In this document: positions 1-5,527 of the stretch, in pieces
Layout of the letters: the number at the start of each line of letters is the position of its first letter
Position numbering within the stretch: the stretch's first letter is position 1
Assembly (NCBI RefSeq): GCF_937890585.1
Contig: NZ_CALACG010000162.1
Span: forward strand, 1 to 9,075
From: an uncultured Campylobacter sp.
GTDB lineage: Bacteria; Campylobacterota; Campylobacteria; Campylobacterales; Campylobacteraceae
Length of the DNA: 9,075 nt
Direction of reading: 5' to 3'
The notes under the pieces: model-generated
Database searches by the model: none
Seen by the model: only the letters and a program-made list of their open reading frames with translations
What the model was told of the DNA's origin: nothing
Made by a program: the position numbers and the translations under genes

Positions 1-815
1 TGTTTAAAGTGGGAGTTTTTTTAAGTGAATTAAAAAGGCAAAGTCCTAAAATTTATGAAGCTTGCGTTCAGGCATATAAAAACTCTATGACTGAAAATTC
101 TATTAGAATCAAACTAGAGGATATGCAAGAAATTCCTGAAGATAGTATAGACTATGCTGTTATGGAACACACTAGTCTTGCTAAAGTGGTTTCGGCAGAT
201 ATTGGCTGGAGTGATCTTGGAAGTTTTGATAGTCTTGATGGGGAGCTACCTAAGGATATGAATGGCAATACCATAAGCGAGAAAAGTATTGCTTTAAATT
301 CTAAAAATAATCTTATTATAAGTTCGGATCGCATGATTGTCACTATCGATGTTGAGGATCTTGCTATTGTGGATACTAAGGATGCGTTGCTTGTATGTAA
401 AAAGGGGTCTAGTCAAAAAGTAAAGCAGGTGGTTAAAGAGTTAAAGGACTGTGAATTAACACATATGCATGTGACAGCACATCGTCCATGGGGCAGTTAC
501 ACAGTACTTGAAAATGAGTTTGGTTACAAAATCAAACGCATCGTAGTAAAGCCTGGCAAGCGATTGTCGTTGCAAAAGCACTTTCACCGTAATGAGCACT
601 GGATCGTTATTAATGGCACTGCAACTGTAACTATAGGGGAGCGGAATTTTTTACTGCATGAAAATGAATCAACGTTTATTAGAAAAGGTGAGGTCCATCG
701 TCTTGCAAACAATGGAAAAATTCCAGTTGTGTTAATTGAGGCTCAAGTGGGAGACTATACTGGTGAAGATGATATTGTTAGAATTGAAGATGATTTTAGT
801 AGAGAAAGCATATGA
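1..815 (+). CDS. manC: Mannose-1-phosphate guanylyltransferase / mannose-6-phosphate isomerase, 3' part (5' end outside window)
   Basis: Bifunctional cytoplasmic enzyme that isomerises fructose-6-P to mannose-6-P and makes GDP-mannose from mannose-1-P and GTP, for surface glycans. The reading frame is open from base 3 (codons F, K, then GTG at 9), so the GTG is internal: F-K-V-G-V-F-L continues the conserved core of the nucleotidyltransferase domain, and the true start lies upstream. Numbering from base 9, YAVME (49-53) and GWSDLGSF (66-73) close the nucleotidyltransferase domain. DTKDALLV (122-129) leads into the type II phosphomannose isomerase cupin, with HRPWGSY (158-164), metal-ligand-like H191, H193, E196 and H230, and the terminal GEDDIVR (252-258). 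About 270 of the usual 450-480 residues are visible. The stop overlaps the next start (ATGA), implying coupled translation. The family assignment is firm; the glycan receiving mannose or a GDP-mannose-derived sugar cannot be told. Confidence 0.93.
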   Translation, partial: FKVGVFLSELKRQSPKIYEACVQAYKNSMTENSIRIKLEDMQEIPEDSIDYAVMEHTSLAKVVSADIGWSDLGSFDSLDGELPKDMNGNTISEKSIALNSKNNLIISSDRMIVTIDVEDLAIVDTKDALLVCKKGSSQKVKQVVKELKDCELTHMHVTAHRPWGSYTVLENEFGYKIKRIVVKPGKRLSLQKHFHRNEHWIVINGTATVTIGERNFLLHENESTFIRKGEVHRLANNGKIPVVLIEAQVGDYTGEDDIVRIEDDFSRESI

Positions 816-2122
816 AACAAAAATTAAGTACTTTTGTAATTTTAGTAATTGATGTTTTTGGTGTTTGGTTAAGTTTTGGAATAGCTATAATTTTTAAGAA
901 CCTATTGTATGGTGATTATATCTTCTCAGATATAGGAAAATATCAAGGATTGGTATCTTCCTATTTAATAATGGTACTTTTATTATTATACCATGGGGTT
1001 TACACTAGAAGATATGATTTTTGGCATGAGAGCAGAATACTTGTAAAAAGTTGTTTTTTTACATTTTTGTTAAGTTTTGCTTTTCTTGCGTCTATAAAAA
1101 TAAATTATGATTTTTCACGTATAAGTTTATTTTTTAGCTTTACGATAATGGCTGCTATTTTGCCTATTTTAAAGTTGGTAACTAAAAAAATACTATATCG
1201 ATTTGGTATGTGGCAAAAAAAAGCCAAAATTATAGGGGAAAATAATGACTTTGAATTACAAATTTTTTCAAATCATTATTTGGGATATATCAAAACAAAC
1301 GATGAAAGTTATAAATCACTTTTTATAGGAGAAGTTGGTATAGATGCATCTAGCTTAAATAGATTGATTGAACAAAACATAAAAGAAAATAAAGAAATAA
1401 TGTTTTCGCCAATTCTTCAGGGATATGATTTTACACAAGCTCACATTTATAATATGTTTAATTCTAGAATTAGCTTTATTGCGTTACAAAATTCGCTTCA
1501 AAATAGATTGAAAACCACATTGAAAAGAGCTTTGGATATATTTTTAATAATGCTAGCGCTTCCGTTATTGATAATTATATTTTTAGTTGTTGCTTTAATA
1601 ATAAAACTTCAAGAGCCAAATGGACGAGTATTTTTTTCACATAAAAGAATGGGCTTTGAAGGAAAGCCTTTTGGTTGTCTTAAATTTAGGTCAATGAAAG
1701 AAAATAGTGATGAAATCTTAAGACAATATCTTAAGGAAAACCCACAAGAAAATTTATATTTTGAAAAATATCATAAATATGAAAGGGATCCTAGAATTAC
1801 AAAGTTTGGAAATTTCATTAGAAAAACATCTCTTGATGAACTTCCTCAACTCATTAACGTTTTCAAAGGCGAAATGAGCATAGTCGGTCCTCGTCCTTGC
1901 GCTGAATACGAAAGAAAAGATATGGGTGAGTTTGCTGATCTTATACTGGCTGTTAAACCAGGTATTACAGGGATTTGGCAAGTAAGTGGTCGAAGTGATG
2001 TTGATTTTGCAACTCGTGCCAAAATGGATGCATGGTATATGAAAAACTGGTCTATTTGGTATGACATAGTTATAATTATTAAAACCTTTGGGGTGGTTTT
2101 ATCTCGCAAAGGTGCAAGCTAA
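812..2122 (+). CDS. Undecaprenyl-phosphate sugar-1-phosphate transferase, WbaP/WcaJ-like
   Basis: Inner-membrane polyprenyl-phosphate hexose-1-phosphate transferase, which loads the first sugar on undecaprenyl phosphate to begin O-antigen, capsule or exopolysaccharide units. The 436 residues show four N-terminal hydrophobic segments (about 8-29, 46-62, 78-97, 105-122), a central soluble stretch (about 133-235), and a C-terminal catalytic domain. The catalytic domain has KRALD (238-242), a membrane helix with a central proline (P251), KFRSM (291-295), the Asp-Glu dyad in SLDELPQL (D342-E343), GEMSIVGPRP (353-362) and GITGIWQVSGRS (384-395). The catalytic motifs are intact. The central part lacks the GxGxxG of a nucleotide-binding fold, and the protein is somewhat shorter than Salmonella WbaP (about 476). 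The sugar (galactose or glucose are usual in the family) is not readable. ATG start overlaps manC by 4 nt. Base composition is strikingly AT-rich, as in exchangeable glycan loci. Confidence 0.93.
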   Translation: MKQKLSTFVILVIDVFGVWLSFGIAIIFKNLLYGDYIFSDIGKYQGLVSSYLIMVLLLLYHGVYTRRYDFWHESRILVKSCFFTFLLSFAFLASIKINYDFSRISLFFSFTIMAAILPILKLVTKKILYRFGMWQKKAKIIGENNDFELQIFSNHYLGYIKTNDESYKSLFIGEVGIDASSLNRLIEQNIKENKEIMFSPILQGYDFTQAHIYNMFNSRISFIALQNSLQNRLKTTLKRALDIFLIMLALPLLIIIFLVVALIIKLQEPNGRVFFSHKRMGFEGKPFGCLKFRSMKENSDEILRQYLKENPQENLYFEKYHKYERDPRITKFGNFIRKTSLDELPQLINVFKGEMSIVGPRPCAEYERKDMGEFADLILAVKPGITGIWQVSGRSDVDFATRAKMDAWYMKNWSIWYDIVIIIKTFGVVLSRKGAS

Positions 2123-2141
2123 TATTATTAATTTTCTATAT

Positions 2142-2178
2142 TAAATTTAATGGCGTAAAGATTACGCCATTAAATTTA
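2142..2178. terminator. Long hairpin terminator shared by convergent genes
   Basis: Perfect 17-bp inverted repeat, TAAATTTAATGGCGTAA (2142-2158) and its complement (2162-2178), with a 3-nt AGA loop. It sits 19 nt after the wbaP-like stop on the + strand and includes the TAA stop of cjaA on the - strand. On the + strand it is followed by GATTTT, a short T run; on the - strand the downstream flank is AT-rich without a clear T run. It is most likely a terminator for the + strand genes and probably serves both directions. Confidence 0.8.
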
Positions 2179-3033
2179 GATTTTGCCGCCTTCGACGACA
2201 AGTGATTCAGGATTTACGCTGTCGCCATAGATTGGTTTTAACGTTGCGTCATAGTCTTTGTGGAAGAAATTTTCTTTTCCAAGCTCGATGATCTCGTTAT
2301 TTAGCCACTCAAGCAAGGCTTTGTTACCTTTTTTAACAGCTGGAGCTATCACATCCACGTCGCCAAGCGCTTCAACGCCTACTACAAAGCCAGGAGTCTC
2401 TTTCGCCCAGGCAAAAAGCAGGGCGTTATCATGCGCTAGAGCCGCACCTCTTTTATCAACCAAAGCTGCGAAAGTTTCGGTGTTTTGATCATACTTTAAA
2501 AGCTTGATATCAGGATAATTTTTTGTAAAAAATGCGTCCGCTGTTGTGCCTTTATTGACGATCAAGGTTTTATCTTTTAGCTCATCAATGCTCTTTATCA
2601 CAGCGCCCTCTGGGCTAACGATACCAAGTGAGACCTTCATATATGGAAGCGCAAAATCAACAACTTGCGCGCGCTCAGGCGTCTTTGTGAAATTTGCAAG
2701 CGTGATATCGACCTTGTCAGCTGTGAGCACTTCAACCCTGCCAGCAGCTTCTACTAGCTCAAATTTGACCTTGCTCTCATCACCAAGCAGGTCTTTTGCG
2801 ATGCGTTTTGCAAAATAGATGTCATAGCCTTGGTTTTTGCCGTCTTTATCGACGTAGCCAAATGGCGGTTTGTCGCTAAAAACACCAACTCTTACATATC
2901 CACGCTCTTTGATCTTTGCGATAGCGTCAGCTTGATTTGAAGCGGCCGCTTTGTCCGCACCTTTGTCATCACCACAACCCGTTAGAAAGACGGTAGCGAC
3001 TAATGCTAATAAGAAAAATTTAAATTTTCTCAC
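2176..3033 (-). CDS. cjaA: CjaA-like cysteine/amino-acid-binding lipoprotein of an ABC importer
   Basis: Solute-binding component of a polar amino-acid ABC importer (SBP_bac_3 family). The 285 residues open with a lipoprotein signal peptide (K-rich start, hydrophobic 6-17) and a lipobox LTGC with the lipidated cysteine at C20, so it should be anchored in the inner membrane facing the periplasm. The ligand-binding motifs follow: KPPFGYVD (55-62), QGYDIYFAKRIAKDLLG (68-84), TPERAQVVDFALPYM (118-132) with ligand-carboxylate Arg R121, NKGTTAD (160-166) and AHDNALLF (200-207) with D202. The sequence runs very close to what I remember of C. jejuni CjaA (Cj0982c), which binds cysteine, including the terminal EGGKI. 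GTG start is chosen because AAAGGAG lies 5 nt upstream and the signal peptide begins here. It is the last gene after the permease and ATPase genes, separated by 91 nt holding a hairpin, which may allow separate or higher expression. Cysteine specificity is inferred from similarity. Confidence 0.93.
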   Translation of the reverse strand: MRKFKFFLLALVATVFLTGCGDDKGADKAAASNQADAIAKIKERGYVRVGVFSDKPPFGYVDKDGKNQGYDIYFAKRIAKDLLGDESKVKFELVEAAGRVEVLTADKVDITLANFTKTPERAQVVDFALPYMKVSLGIVSPEGAVIKSIDELKDKTLIVNKGTTADAFFTKNYPDIKLLKYDQNTETFAALVDKRGAALAHDNALLFAWAKETPGFVVGVEALGDVDVIAPAVKKGNKALLEWLNNEIIELGKENFFHKDYDATLKPIYGDSVNPESLVVEGGKI

Positions 3034-3038
3034 TCTTT

Positions 3039-3045
3039 CTCCTTT
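3039..3045 (-). promoter_or_regulatory. Ribosome binding site fixing the GTG start of cjaA
   Basis: On the - strand AAAGGAG lies 5 nt before GTG at 3033-3031, an almost ideal Shine-Dalgarno sequence. It supports the GTG start over any later ATG; the lipoprotein signal begins at the same codon. Confidence 0.85.
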
Positions 3046-3063
3046 AGAAAAATTTAGTAAATA

Positions 3064-3084
3064 AGAGCGGTTAAATCTCGCTCT
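3064..3084 (-). promoter_or_regulatory. Hairpin between importer ATPase and cjaA
   Basis: Read on the - strand, AGAGCG (3084-3079) pairs with CGCTCT (3069-3064) around a 9-nt loop, followed by TATTTA. The hairpin lies inside the 91-nt gap between the ATPase stop and the cjaA start. It could be a weak attenuator or an mRNA-processing/stability element giving binding protein and membrane parts different levels. A GATAAT box at 3113-3108 on the same strand could be the -10 of a separate cjaA promoter, leaving the hairpin in the 5' leader. The pairing is seen; the role is inference. Confidence 0.4.
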
Positions 3085-3124
3085 AAACGCATTTTGAAAA
3101 CAGGCAAATTATCTCTTATTTTTT

Positions 3125-3862
3125 CTAAAACGAGAATAAATTTAGAAATTTCTTCGCGCGATCGCTCTTTGGATTAGTAAAAAACTCCTCTGGCTCGCTG
3201 ATCTCCACGATCGCTCCAGCGTCCATAAATACGATCTTATTTGCAACCGCTCTTGCAAAGCTCATCTCGTGGGTGACTATTAGCATCGTCATGCCATCTT
3301 TGGCTAAATTTAGTATCACATCAAGCACTTCTCTAACGATCTCTGGATCAAGTGCAGCCGTAACCTCGTCAAATAGCATGATCTCAGGGTTTAAACAAAG
3401 ACTTCTAACGATGGCTATGCGCTGCTTTTGACCGCCGCTTAGCTCCTTTGGATAGGCAAATTTCTTATCAAGTAGCCCAACCTTGCTTAGCCACATATCA
3501 GCCGTCTTTTCAGCCTCGGCCCTATCTCTTTTTTGCACCTTTAAAGGCCCAAGAAGGACGTTATCGATGACGTTCATATGATCAAACAGCTCGTAGCTTT
3601 GAAAGACCATGCCGACCTTTTGGCGGATCCTTTGCCACTCTTTAAATTTAGCATCTATCATCTCGCTGTCTATGATGATCTCGCCGCTTGCTATGCTCTC
3701 AAGGCCGTTTATGCACCTAAGTGTTGTGCTCTTGCCACATCCCGATGGTCCAAGAAGTACGACCACTTCGCCACTTTTAACCTCTAAATTTATATCTTTT
3801 AAAGCGTGAAGCTCTCCATAAAATTTATTTAAATTTTTAAGTTCTAAGATATTTTTGCTCAT
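3125..3862 (-). CDS. Polar amino-acid ABC transporter ATPase (GlnQ/HisP type)
   Basis: Cytoplasmic ATPase that powers the adjacent permease pair. The 245 residues are of normal length for the GlnQ/HisP group. Walker A is GPSGCGKST (38-46), the Q-loop glutamine is Q88 in MVFQSYELFDHM, the ABC signature is LSGGQKQR (141-148), Walker B is IMLFDE (161-166), the D-loop is AALDPE (169-174) and the switch histidine is H198 in VTHEMSFA. All catalytic motifs are intact. After the Walker B glutamate it reads DEVTAALDP where most homologues have DEPTSALDP; a known kind of variation in this group, not a defect. ATG start, with GGAG 8 nt upstream lying inside the end of the upstream permease gene, from which it is separated by a single base. 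It is expected to serve the downstream CjaA-like binding protein. The substrate follows from that linkage only. Confidence 0.95.
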   Translation of the reverse strand: MSKNILELKNLNKFYGELHALKDINLEVKSGEVVVLLGPSGCGKSTTLRCINGLESIASGEIIIDSEMIDAKFKEWQRIRQKVGMVFQSYELFDHMNVIDNVLLGPLKVQKRDRAEAEKTADMWLSKVGLLDKKFAYPKELSGGQKQRIAIVRSLCLNPEIMLFDEVTAALDPEIVREVLDVILNLAKDGMTMLIVTHEMSFARAVANKIVFMDAGAIVEISEPEEFFTNPKSDRAKKFLNLFSF

Positions 3863-3863
3863 T

Positions 3864-4532
3864 TTAGCTCCATTTTTCTTCTAGTTTTTTTGATAGTTTT
3901 GAGACTGGATAGCAGATCGCAAAATATAAAAAGAATATGAGCGTGTATATCCAAAATGGCGCCATAGGATTTGTAAATACATTTCGCTCGATGATCTGCT
4001 GGCCGACTTTGACCACCTCTACAACGCCGATTAGAACGACGATAGAGGTCGTTTTTATCATACGGCTTAGTAAATTTACAGCTCCAGGCACCAGCCTTCT
4101 AGTAGCAAGCGGGATGATGACATAAAAGTAAATTTGAAATTTGCTAAGTCCTAGCGAGGCGGCTGACTCAAACTGGTGCTTTGGTATCGAGGTGATCGCT
4201 CCTCGCACGATATCCATCATCTCAAAAACGCCCCAAAGGCTAAAGACGATGAGCGAGGCGGTAAATGCCGAGATATGCAGCCCAAAAGCCTTGCTAACGC
4301 CAAAGTAAAATAAAAATAACCAGACGATCTGAGGCATGATACGAACGATCTCGAGGCAAATTTTTAAAATAAGATAGATAAATTTGTTTTTCATGCTCAT
4401 CAAAACGCCAAGGATTAGGCCACCGATGACGGAGATGATGATAGAGATGAGTGAAATTTCGGTGCTTACCACAAGACCTTCAAGCAGCCTTAGTAAATTT
4501 TGTGTGTCAAATAATATACTAACTCCTTGCAT
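3864..4532 (-). CDS. Polar amino-acid ABC transporter permease (second permease)
   Basis: Inner-membrane channel subunit of the HisM/GlnP family, 222 residues. Hydrophobic segments lie around 22-45, 52-60, 68-80, 88-104, 154-172 and 193-210. The cytoplasmic EAA loop that docks on the ATPase is canonical: ESAASLGLS (122-130) followed by VIIPLA (138-143). The segment EIVRIMPQIVWLF (61-73) replaces the usual E-x-x-R-x-TPLLVQ-F pattern, which suggests that the two permeases are not equivalent in the heterodimer. It overlaps the first permease gene by 14 nt (4519-4532) and ends one base before the ATPase gene, so the three genes are translationally linked. ATG start has only a modest purine-rich upstream sequence (AGGGTGAG); an alternative start is discussed in the findings. 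Confidence 0.93.
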   Translation of the reverse strand: MQGVSILFDTQNLLRLLEGLVVSTEISLISIIISVIGGLILGVLMSMKNKFIYLILKICLEIVRIMPQIVWLFLFYFGVSKAFGLHISAFTASLIVFSLWGVFEMMDIVRGAITSIPKHQFESAASLGLSKFQIYFYVIIPLATRRLVPGAVNLLSRMIKTTSIVVLIGVVEVVKVGQQIIERNVFTNPMAPFWIYTLIFFLYFAICYPVSKLSKKLEEKWS

Positions 4533-5172
4533 TTCTCACCCTTTTTTCAACGTAGCTAAGCGCCAGCGAGACTGGCAAGATGATGACAAGATAGCTAATA
4601 ACCAGCATAAAAAGCGCCTCATCTGTCTTGTAGTAAAGTCCGATGAGATCCTTTGCGACATAGACTAGATCAGCAAGCGCTACGATACTAACGATGCTTG
4701 TCTCTTTTAGTAAAAATATGACGTTTGCACTGATGCTGGGAAGTGCCACGCTAAAGGCCTGTGGCAAGATGACATATCTTAGGAGCTGGTTTTTACTAAG
4801 TGCGATGCTAAGTCCTGCTTCTATCTGCGACCTTCTAACCGCCTCAAAGCCAAGTCTAAAGCTCTCGCTCATATAGCTGCCACCAAGAAAGCTAAGCCCA
4901 GCGACCGCACAGGCAAAGCCGCTCATAGACACTCCAAGCTTTGGCAGGCCGTAGTATAAAAAGAAGAGCTGGATAAGAAGCGGTGTGTTTCTTGAAAGCT
5001 CAACGTAGCAATCAACGAGCTTTGAGAGAAATTTTAGCTTGTAAAATTTCACAGCCATGCAAAAAATGCCTATCAAAATAGAAAAAACGATCCCCAAAAA
5101 GGCGATCTGGCAGGTGAGAATCCCAGCCTTTACAAAAAGGGGGTAAAATTTCTCAATAAACTCAAAATCCAT
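4519..5172 (-). CDS. Polar amino-acid ABC transporter permease (first permease)
   Basis: Inner-membrane channel subunit, 217 residues, HisM/GlnP family, partner of the permease at 3864-4532. It shows the family hallmark ELSRNTPLLIQLFFLYYGLP (58-77), hydrophobic segments about 14-40, 66-76, 83-98, 150-172 and 187-206, and an EAA loop EAGLSIALSKNQLLRYVILP (118-137). In this loop the normally conserved glycine (EAAxxLG) is alanine (A124), while the I-LP end is intact. It is the first gene of the - strand transporter operon and presumably lies directly behind its promoter in the 109-nt divergent region. ATG start with a weak GGAT upstream; the N-terminus fits the family and no better start exists upstream. 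Substrate is inferred from the linked CjaA-like binding protein. Confidence 0.93.
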   Translation of the reverse strand: MDFEFIEKFYPLFVKAGILTCQIAFLGIVFSILIGIFCMAVKFYKLKFLSKLVDCYVELSRNTPLLIQLFFLYYGLPKLGVSMSGFACAVAGLSFLGGSYMSESFRLGFEAVRRSQIEAGLSIALSKNQLLRYVILPQAFSVALPSISANVIFLLKETSIVSIVALADLVYVAKDLIGLYYKTDEALFMLVISYLVIILPVSLALSYVEKRVRNARS

Positions 5173-5281
5173 AAACTTTAATCCAATCTGAAAAATGGAG
5201 TTATTTTATCCCATAATCATAAATTTAAAACTAATTAGATATGATCACGCTTTAAATTTAAGCTTACAAAAAGGATAAAAT
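5173..5281. promoter_or_regulatory. Divergent promoter region between transporter and putrescine operons
   Basis: 109-nt AT-rich gap between two outward-facing operons, so it must hold both promoters. On the + strand TATGAT (5240-5245) is a plausible -10 about 37 nt before the TTG start. On the - strand TAAAAT (5208-5203), in a GGGATAAAAT context, is a plausible -10 about 31 nt before the permease ATG. Campylobacter sigma-70 promoters usually have no clear -35 and none is seen. Two TAAATTTA words (near 5220 and 5252) flank the + strand box. The box choices are tentative. Confidence 0.45.
5271..5276 (+). promoter_or_regulatory. Ribosome binding site fixing a TTG start
   Basis: AAGGAT lies 5 nt before TTG at 5282. 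No in-frame ATG occurs until residue 13, inside the first membrane segment, so TTG is the best start. Confidence 0.75.
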
Positions 5282-5527
5282 TTGATCGATCTTTTTCAGA
5301 TCATCGGTTTTTTAGGGATGATTTGCATCGTGATGGGTTACTTTTTACTTCAGATCGGTCGCCTAAATAGCCGCGATCTAGCCTATCAAATAATAAATTT
5401 AGTAGGCGCAGTGCTACTTATAATCTCGCTTTTTGTGCATTTTAATCTCGGTTCATTTTTGATAGAGGTCTTTTGGATAATCATTACGATTTATGGAATT
5501 TATAAAATTTACAAGGAGAGAGCGTGA
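5282..5527 (+). CDS. Small two- or three-helix membrane protein, CBU_0592-like
   Basis: An 81-residue integral membrane protein resembling the uncharacterised CBU_0592 family of short proteins: IGFLGMICIVMGYFLLQIGRL (8-28), a polar turn LNSRDLAYQIINLVGAVLL, then a second helix and LIEVFWIIITIYGIYKIY near the C-terminus. Hydrophobic segments lie at about 5-25, 37-54 and 58-75. No catalytic motif is visible and the function is unknown. Length fits the family. It leads the putrescine operon and overlaps the agmatine deiminase start by 4 nt (GTGA), so the two are likely translated in a coupled manner. TTG start is supported by AAGGAT 5 nt upstream. The family name is from memory; the membrane nature is clear from sequence. 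Confidence 0.8.
   Translation: MIDLFQIIGFLGMICIVMGYFLLQIGRLNSRDLAYQIINLVGAVLLIISLFVHFNLGSFLIEVFWIIITIYGIYKIYKERA
5513..5518 (+). promoter_or_regulatory. Ribosome binding site fixing the GTG start of aguA
   Basis: AAGGAG ends 5 nt before GTG at 5524, inside the final codons of the small membrane protein gene. It supports the GTG start, which overlaps the preceding stop (GTGA). Confidence 0.85.

Noticed and set aside
9..815. GTG at base 9 as the true start of the manC-like gene
   Set aside because: The frame stays open to the window edge and the upstream codons F and K fit the conserved enzyme sequence, so the protein begins outside the window.
1215..1222. Run of eight A in the wbaP-like gene as a phase-variation switch
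   Set aside because: Campylobacter phase variation typically uses long G/C tracts; an A8 run is expected in such AT-rich DNA and the frame is intact. The five-G run near 5139-5143 is also too short.
1846..2109. Open reading frame on the - strand inside the wbaP-like gene
   Set aside because: It lies opposite the most conserved catalytic segment, has no good ribosome binding site and no recognisable domain; a shadow of the + strand gene. The same applies to the other long antisense frames.
2176..3033. N-linked glycosylation site in the CjaA-like protein
   Set aside because: No D/E-X-N-X-S/T sequon was found; ANFTKT and DQNTET each miss one required position.
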